The notes beneath the pieces are model-generated. The model saw only the letters and a list, made by a program, of their open reading frames with translations, did not search any database and was not told the DNA's origin. A stretch of DNA of 64,000 bases from Mytilisepta virgata (taxonomy: Eukaryota > Mollusca > Bivalvia > Mytilida > Mytilidae). The stretch is from assembly GCA_028015205.1 (NCBI GenBank), contig CM051520.1, forward strand, positions 35,517,528 to 35,581,527, given 5' to 3'. Positions within the stretch are counted from its first letter, which is position 1. Every line of letters starts with the position of its first letter. Below, in pieces: positions 1 to 12,400 of the stretch. Made by a program: the position numbers and the translations under genes.

Positions 1-1519
1 AGATTACCAAAACTTTCAAGATAAATACATTATTCCAACCAATAAACTTAAAGTAACAACAGACAATTATCAACAGACTTAAATGCTGTGTTATGGACAT
101 GTTATTTACATAACAAGTGAATTTGAAAATGTAAGGATAAGGAGTAGGCTTCAGCGAGTCATCCTCCCACCTGACTGAACACAATAAAAGATGTCATCTA
201 CAGTCAGTGGCAGTACCAAATTGAATTTTTTCTATACAGTAAATTATATATAAAACCATTATTTATCAAACATTTATTCTGAAGTTATATTTTGTTTGAT
301 TTTAATGAAATTTGTTTGGATGGGCTGAGAAATATCTATAATTTATTTAGATAAAATCGAAATACTATATATTTTGCTGTTTTTTTTAAATCTAAAATAT
401 AAACACATAAATTAATTTTAAACAGCATTTTCCCAATCAAACCTATGAATGTCTTTTGACACACATAAAATCTATTTTGTGTTTACATAATGATTTTTCT
501 TAAAACATGAATCACAGAAATATTTCAAAATAACCTAAAGAAACTATAAATCTCAGATTTTTTGTAAAAATTTCATAATTATAGGGTAATACATTGTAAT
601 ATCATGACAGTATTTTAAAATAAAATAGTGTATGAATTGTAAAGGGAAATTTCAATTGGGAACCCATTTAAGGCCACTGCCACAGTGTAATAGTCACTGT
701 GTGGTACATGTATGTTACAATGTATAAAATATAAAATGTACATGTATACATGTATACCAGTGTGAATCAATCAAACGATATCCAATGTACAGAAACGGGA
801 GGAAATTTATTTACACCTAGTGTTTGTCTTGTGGTCTATTATAAAATTTACCAAATTGATAACTTAATTACAACCTTATAAACTTAGTATTACCATTCTA
901 ACAAGCTTTTTCTTTGGGTGATTGACTTGACCTTTTATTGCTGGTGATAACGCAGTACATGGAACCACATTTTTTTTCCTCATTTTTACTTCATTTTTGT
1001 TTACCTTCCATAACATTCCCATCAATTCTTTCTCAAAACGAAACTTTCTGAAAAATATGTTTTAAAGAGAATTTTCTGAAAATGAATTAATCAAGAAAAA
1101 TAAACAATGTCTGCATTAATTGTTTAAAGACAAAAATTCTATTCAATTATATAGGTGATTTTTCTTTCAAATTTTGTGTAAAGATATTTTTTGATATGGA
1201 GAATAATGTTGCTGAAAAAAAATATTGGGGTACCAGAATGAATTTGTCTCCATAGCAACTTAAATTTCATGTTTTTTTTCTATATTGCTAATTTGTGGAA
1301 CTTCCTGAAAATAATAATAATTTTCTTAAAATATTTGGAATAAAGAGACAATTTTCTGACATGATGAATACATGTAGTTTATTCCAATTTTGCATGTTTT
1401 GGTACAGGTACTTATAATTAACTGTTTGAGGATTTAATTTTTGAATAAAAAATGGTACTCTATTTGCTTCCTGCTAAACCCATCTGTGAAAAATGATGAT
1501 ATTTTCTCATCATACTAAC
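1..1519. other. AT-rich stretch without recognised gene
   Basis: No exon with both good splice sites and family similarity was found. A weak minus-strand candidate (170-110) is listed among the rejected items. The missing intracellular exons of the cyclase receptor would be expected in this direction. Confidence 0.6.
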
Positions 1520-1798
1520 CCACCCTCCCAAGTCAGGGGTTTGTAGGAACGAACGTGGATACAAAACCCTGACTTGGGAGGGTGGGTTGACATCACACAT
1601 TCATATTTTGTGGGTCAAACATAGCACCACCTGGTGTGTGACTGAGAAAATTCTACCTACAATGCAAATGGATTCCCTTTTGACCTTGAGAAGAACCAAT
1701 GAAACTTGTTCACTTCTGTCCCGCAAAATATTAATGTGTGATGTCAGGGGTTTGTAGGAAGGAACGTGGATACAAAACCCTGACTTTGGAGGATGTAC
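1520..1798. repeat. Palindrome with partial second copy
   Basis: ACCCTCCCAAGTCAGGGGTT at 1522 onward is complementary to the block ending at 1587 (AACCCTGACTTGGGAGGGT type), with a 14-base loop containing GAACGAACGTGGA. The half unit TCAGGGGTTTGTAGGAA...CAAAACCCTGACTT recurs at 1744-1785. Confidence 0.75.
1590..1744. mobile_element. Small MITE-like element with 25-base inverted ends
   Basis: ACATCACACATTCATATTTT (1590 on) is matched in reverse complement by AAAATATTAATGTGTGATGT (to 1744); the match extends to about 25 bases with one or two differences. The 155-base unit lies between the palindrome at 1520-1588 and its partial copy. It has no coding capacity. Confidence 0.7.
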
Positions 1799-1907
1799 TT
1801 ACCATGAAGTCAAACCTATACCTATTGTTTTGATTTTATAAAAAGGAATCACATTGAATTTTAATGGTTTGATTTACAAGATAATCATTGTGTAAGAAAA
1901 TGGTTAA

Positions 1908-2169
1908 GGGGCCTCGGTGGCGGAGTGGTCTAGGTAGTTCGTCATGACTACTAATGATCACTAGCCTGTCAACGCTGAGGTTGTGAATTTCGAATCTGAC
2001 CTGTAGCAGGGTGTGTTCGACTCCAATCTTAACAGACATGGATTGTCAATTTTCCTACCAAAGGTCGATGGTTCTCTCCAGGTACTCCGGCTTGTTCCAC
2101 CAATAAAAACTGGCCACAGCGAAATAGCCAAATGTGTTGAAAACGGCGTAAAACCCCAACTAAACAAAC
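1908..2169 (+). mobile_element. tRNA-derived SINE, family S1, copy 1
   Basis: The head GGCCTCGGTGGCGGAGTGGT resembles a class II tRNA A box, and GGTTGTGAATTTCGAATCTG corresponds to the B box region. The body runs to AACCCCAACTAAAC. A full reverse copy is at 61793-62043 and an interrupted one at 49602-50915. The family A pearl-like element starts right at its tail. Confidence 0.78.
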
Positions 2170-5156
2170 TAGAGGCTCTCAAGAGCCTGTATCGCTCACC
2201 TGGATTTAACTTTACACCTTGAGCAGACCTAAAAATTTAAGTGTTGCAGTCAATTTGGCTGGTTTTTCTATAGGATTCTATGTTAAACTAATTTCAGCTG
2301 TGGCATTCATCTTGGTTGACAGTCCAGGTCATCGGATACATTTCTAAAAGAGAACCAACTAAGGACCATTTCTGCTAAGTCTTGTTCCAACTGGCTCAGC
2401 AGTTTCAGACAAGAAGATTTTTAAATGAATTTTTCCTATAGGGTCCAATATTTAACAAAGGTCGATGTGGCAGCCATCTTGGTTGACAATCCGGGTGATC
2501 GGACATATTTCTGAAAGAGGACCTCCTATGGACCAATGCTGCAGAGTCTGGCTCCAATATGTCAAGTGGTTTCAGACAAGAAGATTTTTCAATGAATTTT
2601 TCCATAGGGCCCTATGTTAAACTAAGTTCGGGTGTGGCAGCCATCTTGGTTGACAGTCTGGGTCATCGCACAAAATTCTGAAAGAGGACCATCTAAGGAC
2701 CATTGCTACCAAGTCTAATTCTAATTGGCTAAGTGGTTTCAGACGAAAAGATTTTTGAGTGAATTTCCCATAGGGTCCTATGTTAAACTAAGTTCTGCTG
2801 TGGCGGCCATCTTGGTTCACAGTCCACGAAATCAGACACATTTCTGAAAAAGGACCTCATAAGGACCAATGCTGCCAAGTCCAGCTCAAATATGTCAAGT
2901 GGTTTCAGACAAGAAGATTTTTCAATGAATTCTCCTATAGGGCCCTATGTTAAACTAAGTTCGGTTGTGGCGGCCACCTTGGTTGACAGTCCGGGTCATT
3001 GGACACATCTCTGTCAAAGGACCATCTAATGACCATTGCTGCCAAGTCTGGTTCCAATTGGTCTAGTGGTTAAAGACAAGAAGATTTTACAATGAATTTT
3101 CCTATAGGGCCCTATGTTAAACTAAGTTCGGCTGTGGCGGCCATCTTGGTTAACACTCCAGGTCATTGGACATATATCTGAAAGAGAACCTCCTAAGAAC
3201 CATTACTGCCAACTTTGGTTCCAACTGGCCTTGTAGTTTCATATAAGAAGATTTTTTAAATTCACCCCCCTTTTTTTCTATTTTTAGTAACAGCAGCCAT
3301 GTCGGTTGGAAGTCGGGGATGCCAGACATATTTTTGGAAGGGGGCCACCCAAGGACCATTCCACTAAAGTTTGGTCTAAATTGGCATAGTCAGAATGTTG
3401 TCAATGGTGCATTGTGCATGCCCTAATGTCAAGAAACTCATTTTTGATATGCTGTGGATTCATTAATATTCGTTGTATACCAATTTTCATGGTTTTCGTG
3501 GGTCCCAGTAAACCACGAATTTAAATATCCAACGAAAAATAATATTTTTACTCTTGTTTAAATGCACTGAAGTATGAAACCACAAAGTTTTAAAAAAATT
3601 GCGTTTTTACAGCATGTACTTGAATTCTGACATATGATGAGTTAGATATAGCCACAGAGGATACAGTGTTTCATGTAATTTTGTCTTTAGTAACATATAA
3701 ACGCTCAAACAATTTTCTCAAAAAATTTTGACTGTGTAAATTGTCGCAGAATTCACTTCCTTTTTTTTTTATTCAAACATTCAAGAAAAATCTTAATCCT
3801 AAGTATACCTAAACAATACAGACTTTCTCATAAATTACAGTAAAAACATCTTGTCAGTGGATAATAAAGCAGAAATTATTGGTCGTAATCGGATTAAAAA
3901 TATGTATGTATATGCCCTGAGGTATTTGGTGACAAGTGATTGCAATTTTGTCAATATATATTTCACACCTGTTTAACCCAATGAGTAAATAATTACGGAT
4001 TTTGTTAATCTTGTTAAATTTATGACAAGCTTTAATTGTTCCGTTACAAATTTAAAGAATCTGTCTGTTAGACTTTCGTTTAATGAGCGCTTTAAATCAG
4101 TACTTTACTGTACAATATCAAGTCTGATCGGCACATTTGTCGCAGTATTTTAATGATATCTGATGTGCCAAGCGACGAATTTAAATATTTCAACAACTTT
4201 TTATATTTTTGTCTAAGCCAGCAATCCACGAATTTAGGTATCCCACGAAATGCATTTTTTCCTCTATCCACGAAAATTGGTATCCACGAAAATAAATCCA
4301 CAGTGTATGGTCATGTATGAGGATCATGAAATTAGACATAGTTTTTTATTGTGTCATCTCTATTTTTCCCTGTCCTCGAGAACACCTTACTTTGTATGGT
4401 CAAGTGGATAACGTAAATATTTCAAGGTGATCTGGAAAACGCGTTAAGTACATGTAATATTGTTTAGAGGAGGGAGTGTATCTCTCTGACATTGTCAGCA
4501 TCCTTTCTTTTTAAATTTGTAGAAGATCGCCAAATACTTAGAGGAAACAGATACCCACATGTGAAGGCAAACCGGAAATGATGGGGGCATTTTAAAAAGG
4601 AAAACGTAACGGAGAAATAATTCCGTTTTGAAAGGATGATTTCTAGAAATGATCGGAAATGGCAAAAATTGTTTGGGAAATATAAATGTTGCCTTTTTTC
4701 AAAGATTTGTCCATTTATAAGAACATTTAGTATCCAGTTTTTTCGTTTTTTTACCTCTATTTTTTTTTCAACATTAAAGTTTGTCTCCCTTTGATAGTTC
4801 TCCCTCCTTTCTCCCGCCCCCTTTCTCCCTGTCTCCCAACACACTTTCCACCCCCTCAGATCTTCACCTGATAAACATTTTTACCATGTCTGTTTTGCTC
4901 TAATTGCTTTAGTTTTTGAGATATAAGACAAAAACTGTAGTTTACCCCTATGTTCTATTTTTAGCCATGTCGGCCATCTTGGTTGGCATGCGGGGTCATC
5001 GGACACACTTTTTAAACTAGATACCCTAATGATGCTTGTGGCCAAGATTGGTTCAATTTGGCAGTTTCAGAGGAGAAGATTTTTGTAAAAGTTAACGGAC
5101 GACGGACGCCAAGTTATGAGAATAGCTCACTTGACCCTTTGGGTCAGGTGAGCTTA
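2170..5156 (-). mobile_element. Pearl-like element, family A, copy 1 (interrupted by a MITE)
   Basis: Tandem units of about 155-160 bases (roughly 2240-3390) carry the words GGCGGCCATCTTGGTTGACA, GGACACATTTCTGAAAGAGG and GTGGTTTCAGACAAGAAGAT. The left end is a short hairpin (GGCTCTCAAGAGCC, 2174-2187). The right end has a GACGGACG microsatellite (5095-5107) and a hairpin AGCTCAC/GGTGAGCT (5124-5154). A MITE at 3452-4303 and unrelated sequence at 4304-4940 split it. Orientation is given with the microsatellite hairpin as start. Open frames here are not genes. Confidence 0.8.
3452..4303. mobile_element. Long MITE with CTGTGGATTCATT ends
   Basis: The ends are inverted copies: CTGTGGATTCATTAATATTC at the left and the complement (CGAAAATAAATCCACAG) at the right. 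Next to them lie further inverted words, ACCAATTTTCATGG/CCACGAAAATTGGT and AACCACGAATTTAAATATCC. The same ends flank a 208-base copy at 34110-34317, so this is a longer relative. No transposase is seen. Confidence 0.75.
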
Positions 5157-5336
5157 CAAAAAGAAAATGTTATCCTCTCGTTGTACCACAGACTTAACAT
5201 TCGTGAAATTTCTCCATCCACCATATATTTGACACCAAGATCAAAGATTTCATCATAAAGCCATAGTTGTAATGCCATTCAGCTATGTGCATGAACAAAA
5301 CGAAGTTTATTCTTAAACTCAATGATATTTAGATAC

Positions 5337-5752
5337 AGGACGTGTGGAAAATTCGGGTCAAGATTTTATGAAACAGGCAGGATTTTGGGTCTGTATTTTT
5401 TTACACTCTGAAGAATTCCGGTAAGGTTTTAAAAATTTCTACAGATTTTTATAAATCACTGAGGAGAATTCAGGTTGACTTTTCACACTGTTAAATGTAT
5501 AAATATGTCTCATCATGATAACTGCCTTTTATTATCTTTGGAAAATTTCGGGTATGTAATTTTAGCTTTCTCTACTTGCTTTGGTGTTTAAATATAAATA
5601 TGTCTCATCATGGTAACTGCCTTTTATTAATTTTGGATGATTTCGGGTATATAATTTTAGCTTTCCTGAATATTTTCGGGTCACAAATTTGATACAACAT
5701 CTATAATTTCGGTTAGGGGTTTTAAGTTCACCGACACACCCCCCTCATAAAA
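5337..5752 (+). repeat. Dispersed repeat K, copy 1 (with internal duplication)
   Basis: GACGTGTGGAAAATTCGGGT at the left, GAATTCCGGTAAGG and CACTGAGGAGAATTCAGGT inside, TAGGGGTTTTAAGTTCACCG at the right. A block of about 85 bases with AAATATGTCTCATCAT occurs twice. Copies at 19862 (same strand) and 31045 (opposite). Confidence 0.75.
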
Positions 5753-6401
5753 TGGTCAAGTTACCCCCCCCTCCCCCGCCCCCATTAGACAAAAGTTTTC
5801 TGCATTTTACTGTCATAGAAAGGCCATCAAGATTGATATGGCAAAAATCTTTGGTTATACATGTATGTCACATCTGTATAAATGAAGAATGATAGACAAA
5901 CAGTTCAAACAGAGATTTGCCCTTCATGAGTTAAACATGATATATAGTTAATATTTGTATGATTCTTTGTAATTGAGCTTCAATTAGTAACACATGTGTT
6001 GAGAGAGGTGAAAAACGAAGCCTTGATATCACTAATCACAGTTATTGAAGTGTTATTGTAATTGGTCATTCCTAAAAAATGTCTTTATAAAAGTAATAAT
6101 TATCATTTATCCTTCATAGGCCATTTTAAGTTAAATCATAGATTACCATTGATCTCATCTAAAAAAATGTAGCTGTGAAGATTTTATATTTTTAGTACAT
6201 TTCTGTCGTCAATTCATAAAACCAGTTTGCATTAAAATTTGCCGTCTGCCAAATTTATCCAAATAAAGTCTTGTGGATCATTTGCCACTCACAAAGTCAC
6301 TGTATATCAAATCAAACATTTTACTGGAACCAACAAAAAATTACTAAAATTAAAAAATATATGGGCCGTTTGAATGACCAGTTAGCTTCAACGGACCTTA
6401 C

Positions 6402-9400
6402 CTGTATAGAATAAGAACTGTTATACAAATAACCAGGACAATCAACACACCTACACATGACCCAGCGATCACCGCTGTCCTCTCGTTATGGTCACCTGCA
6501 AAATATATCATATACACACTGCTTAGTGTAATCATGGTTAGAACAATGGTAAGCATAAGTCCATAGAATAGCTTTTAAATAGCATTAATGAAGTAAGATA
6601 TAAAATATGAATTATTGTCTCCGTATAATTTTCCTATGCTCTCTATACCTGCTAGCCATTCATGTATCAAACAGCTTGAAATTTTATCAATGGCTTTTGT
6701 GATATGACTTCTGAACTGTGAAATGTTAAAATTAAAACAGCAATAAAAATCTTTACTCTTAGTTAATTTTTTTCTGAACTTGATTATTGTTTACGTCTAT
6801 AGCCATACATTGGGTAAATTCTAAATGGATATTATTATCCTGGTAATGAAAACAACATCATGGCCAATAGCATAGTATTGATACTAAATATTACAAATTA
6901 GTGCCAAAGCTAAACTATTTTTATGCTCCGCCTGTAAAGCAGGCCGGGTATATAGTTGTTCGGTATGGGTGTCCGTCCGTGGTACAAAGTTAATTCCAGG
7001 TTTAAGGTAGTTTTTCATGAAGGAGTTATGGTATCATCATGAACCTTTGTACATGGATAGCTTGTGATATGAACAGCAGCATTTTGATGTGAAACAGATG
7101 CTGTGACCTTGAGGTCATGGGTCATCAAATTTGAATTTCTTTATAGAATTTCAATATTAGAATCCAGGTTAAGGTTTAGGTTTAATGTATTTATTCATCA
7201 AGGAGTTATCTGGTATCATCATGTAACTATGACATGGATAGCTTCTGGTATGAACAGCAGCATTCTGATGCAAAACAGATGCTGTGACCTTGAGGTCGTG
7301 GGTTATCAACTTTGATTTCTTTATGGAATTTCAATGTTACAATTTCAGGCTAAGGTTCAGGTTGAAGGTAGTTTTTCATGAAGTACTGGGACATAGTATT
7401 TCATCTACCCTATCATTAAGGATTCAACAATATACAAATATAATTCTATTTACTAAATACTTACATCATTGGCGGGGCATGTAGTGTCCATTGGACACAT
7501 AGGTATATAATTGTTTTGTATAAACCTGATAAGGCAAGTATGGGAAATATGTCAATTTGTTTTATAAAATTAATTTATAGAGCACTCAATTTTTCAAAAC
7601 AGTCAACAAACAAAAAACTAATAATTCCCTAAAATGTTAAATACAACATACATGTGTACATTTGTTATATTTCTGGGTCAGTCTTTTATTCTATTCCCTG
7701 TATCTAGTAAAAAAATATTGAATTTTTAGCTTTCTAATCCCACATCTAATATCAATGTTTTGCTTTGCAATTTTTTAACACCATCATGTTTTTTTTTTAT
7801 CTGTGTTGCCAATGATGAAAGCAGGTCTAGTAACTGCTTGACTCCGTCCTTCTGTCTGTCTGTCTGTCTGTTAGTACAAAAGACCTTGGGTAGGAAACTT
7901 TCTTCACAGTTTTCTTGGCTTCTACAGAAGGGAATGATTTTATATTTTGCCTGCAGCTTCACAATGTTGAGATGTAGAATGTAATTTTTGGATCTGTGGT
8001 GCATCCACATCCTGTTTGTCCATAGTTAAAAATTCAACAATACTCAAAACACTAGAAAAATTTTAGTGAAAGTTTACTTGGCTTCTACAAAAAGGAAAGA
8101 TTTTATATTTTGTCTGCAGCTTGCATTGATAATGTTGAGTTGTAGCATGTAAGCAATTTTTGGATATGTCATGCAGCCACATCCTGTTTGCTGATAGTTT
8201 AAAATTCAATAATTATACTCAAAACACTAGAAAAATTTTCGTGAAAGTTGTCTTGGCTTCCACAGAAGGGAATGATTTTATATTTTTTTTTTTTCAGCTT
8301 CATAATTTTGAGTTGTAGTGTGTGAAAAATTTTTGGATCTGTCGTGCAGCCACATCCACAGAAGGGAATGATTTATATTTTGTCTGCAGTTTCATAATGT
8401 TTTGGATCTGAACTGCATGCTGCGATGCAGGTCCAGATCCGTTTTTTATCTTGTTTTAAACTGGACATACCCAAAAGAATTTTTCAGATCAACATTTTAA
8501 CATTGATCCTTTCCTAAATTTCTTTCAAGGAAGTTTATCCAATTGCTGCACACGTTTTATGTAAGAAATATATTTTCATAATAAAATATTTTTCTTATCT
8601 AACTACATTTGAATATTTTTGGATATCGAGTTTTTTTTTTTTGCATTGACAACTCCTGATCTGAAAAATTTGCATATGTACATGATGTACAGTTCAGATA
8701 TTTTATGTAGGCATTACTGGTTTATACATAGATTAAATTATTTTGAAATTTTCTGTTGCCTGCATCAGGGTCGAGTTCATTGGTTTTACTCATTTCAAAA
8801 AGTGGCAACATAAAATATGTCTGAAAAAGGATCCTTAAAACTATACTGTATGACTTCTAATTTTTATCCTTCAATAATTCATTGGAACTTGACAAAGTTT
8901 TCTTATAAACTTTTGGATTAATCTTTTTCTTTACATTAAAATAAATTTAACACAGACATTAACTTTACCCTACTTTTCACACCACAATGTTTCCCAGAAA
9001 ATCCACATTTTGGTCTATCAGAAGGCCTGCTGCCTCCTATCCATACAATGGGTTTGACTTCTTGATAGTTGGTATGACCTGTAATGTTGGCCACAATCTG
9101 GAATCGGCCATTTTGAAAATGAGTCACATGATACCTTCTGACAGCTCTGCCATCTACAAACTTTTCTATGTACCCAGAAAAACCTAAATAAAAAGAATAA
9201 GCTTACCATAAACTGAGTAGTAATATTTTAAAACTCATTACATATCCAAATGTCTGGAAAATGTTCATTATTCAAGAGAAAATATATTAAGAGATTAAAA
9301 ATAAATGTATTCAAATTGAACAATTGCAGAGGCTGTAATACAACAGCAAATATCAACATCTTGTGAGAAAACTTAATTTGTGCCAGTAAATCTCCTATTA

Positions 9401-12400
9401 TACTTCTGCATATGTTCAAATAGGATTATTCAGTATCTCCAATTCTAATGCAATGTTGGTTGTAACATTGATTTTCATTGGATCATGTTGAAAATTTCTG
9501 ACCGTGAATTCTGCAATTTATGCCCTCAGATGACGACACGTGCACAGCATCATTATCGGATTTCAAAAATCCTTTTTTTTTTAAATTTTATTCCATAATT
9601 GTGTGGTTTTTTTTAATCTTTAAACATGCAATTGAATTCAGATAACAGTATTGTAGTTTAATATTTTGCAGGCATCAATTGTGATTTAATTTGATGGTTG
9701 CAAATATCCATTTACTGACTCTGCTTAAATGTGTCACCAGTAAACTATATTTTCAGGCATCAAAGTGATAATTGATGCTAACAAATATTAAAATATAATA
9801 CAATTTTAGATAACTTTTTTGTCTGTACAATGTATATGTTTTTTAACCAAAATGGATTTATTTTAGTTGAAAGTAATTTTGGCTTTAACTTTGTTGATGA
9901 GAAATGTATAATATATAGTATTTAAATCTGTCTTGCCTGAAAAGTTTGTGATAGAAGTAACAGTAATGCTTTGGTTGTATAATACAATGGCATCATAAAG
10001 GTATGAGGCAAAGTCATCCACCTGAAAAAAAATATAACAGCAATTAATAATAGTGGATAAGAAGACCCATCATGGGCAAGTAATGGTTTTCGACTTCCAT
10101 TGCCAATTCAAGGAAATAAAGGTTTCAGACTTGCTAACTATGTAATCTCTGACTATTTCAAATTAACAGACAAAGTCAAATGGCTACCAAAACTAAATGA
10201 TACTGTCTTTAATATAAAATATGCTATTTTAATTAAATAAACTTCTATCATTTCATTCAATTTATTAAATTTATCTCTAGGTAAATCACTTTGTTTGAAT
10301 AGATGAACTACATGTAAAATTTTACTTTGTCTTCTTACAAAAATATAATACATATACCATTCAGAGTAACATTTCTTCTACTGAAAAACACCAAACTTAA
10401 CCTTTATCTCTTATAATTATCTTAAAAGTTTTGGAACTTTTTTACAAGCACTGATATGTCAGTGAAAGCCACCTTCCATTCCATAGTTAAAAAATTTGAA
10501 AAAAATTAATTCAAACAGAATGAAAATTTTAAAAGCATGTCACCAGAAACAAAGGATTCATGTGAATTTCAAACTGAATTTTTTTCAGTTTTTGTGTATT
10601 TTTCAGTACTTACGAAAATGTATCAGTGCATGAAATATAAAAGATATTGAAAACAGAGGGGAGTGCACAGAGAATAAGAAATTTAAGAATATTTCAGGAT
10701 CCACAAAAATTTTTAAATTGCATGTATACAGAGTCACCTTTTAGCATGAAAACATGTCACATCAAATAAGTCTTCTCATCATCTTTACAAAACATACCTG
10801 GTCAGTGAGGTGAACAGAAGTGTCAATAAACTGCTCATTGACATTTTTAACATCACTGATGAAGGAAGAGTATTTACAAGAGATTGGTCCAACTTCCAAC
10901 AAAGAACTATAGAGATTAGAGAGGGTTGTGGTACGATTAAGTCCTGCTCCAAAAGTCAGATGTATAAAAACATATTGTCCATTTGATGTCAATCCTTTAT
11001 CAAAGGCTACTGTCATAAACTGGTCAATGTACTTCTCAGGAAAGGACAGGATTATTACTGAAATAGAAAGAATTTTTGATATGTCATTTATACTACATTC
11101 TTAATAAAATTTCTGGTCTTTTTTAATTTCAGTTTTGTGTGTGGTACCTATTACATGCTTGAAAAATATGGTAGATAGGTTTTAATTTTACTTTTTTATT
11201 TAGAAAATTTTGGGAAAGCATTTGGAATTAGTCATTTTGTGGTTAATACATAAAATCTGTGTATATACATGTAACTTTATTGTCATTAAACATAAATAAT
11301 AATGTTTACGGCAAACATATTATTATACAAAACATATACAAATGTTTTATTGACATTCATGTCGCCCTTTTGAGCTATCAAATTAGAACTGAATTTAATA
11401 CGATTGATAATTGAAATTATTAGGCATAAAATATTATATATACAAAAATAATAATAATAATAATAAATAAAGTACAAACTGTAGTACATGTTTAGATTAA
11501 GAAACTTCTGACCTCAGTTCTAATGAACGTTTTAAAAAAGAAGCCAATAATTCTTAGATGCCTGAATGAAGACAGATTTAATAAATATGAAATTTTTTCA
11601 TCTAGATCCAAAATTTTAAAGTTAATATTTCTCTGCAAGATTTAGGAAGTTTATCTAAATTAGCAAATAGGTCGTTTTGCAAATTTGGATTTATCTAATA
11701 GGGAGTGGTTCTCAATGAAAAATGCTGTGGAAATATGGCAATCCACTTATTAAAATTGACGTATGACAAAATATCTCCGCAAAGTTTTAGACTTATAAAT
11801 TTTCGTACTATGAACAGCTAGAAAAAATGATTTACAAAATCAGACATTATCATAAGGCCCAAAAGTTGTTTTGTTTACGATAGTCATGAGAAGAAGTTCT
11901 TCCCCGCATCTCCCTAATCCTTCTGGAATATTCATAACACCTGTGCAGGATAATAATGAGGTAAATTATTTCGTGCAAGGTGTGTTTCTCGAGTTTCTAT
12001 TGAACATTATCATTTTATATACAAAACATAACTTTTGTGGTATTAATTAATTTCAGTATATGATGTAAATGTGCATTTTTATCGAACAGAATATATTTTC
12101 TTAACACAAGCATAAATCCACTATTTGCTAATAATGATATTTCTGATTTTAGTACACTGTCAAAAGTACTCCAAAGTACAACGAATTCGCTAAAAGTTTT
12201 GTGCAGTTTGCACAATTAACATTTACCATTATTAACATTTGGATGAATTTCTTCCAACCCAAGTTTCTCATTACTATCACACGCTGTGGTACCAATTTTC
12301 AATATGTCAAATTTTCTATCTATATAAAACAATTTCGGAAATTTTTATCTTACAAGTGTCATTATTTTGCAACATAACATTTCACCCCCTTATAGCAGAT

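Noticed and set aside
110..170. Minus-strand candidate exon following the receptor transmembrane exon (starts R-WEDD)
   Set aside because: The acceptor phase fits and RWED recalls receptor cyclases, but the rest has no family similarity, the donor is weak, and the preceding juxtamembrane part is missing.
4464..4844. 126-codon open frame, minus strand
   Set aside because: Lysine/phenylalanine-rich low-complexity translation without family features, between repeats.
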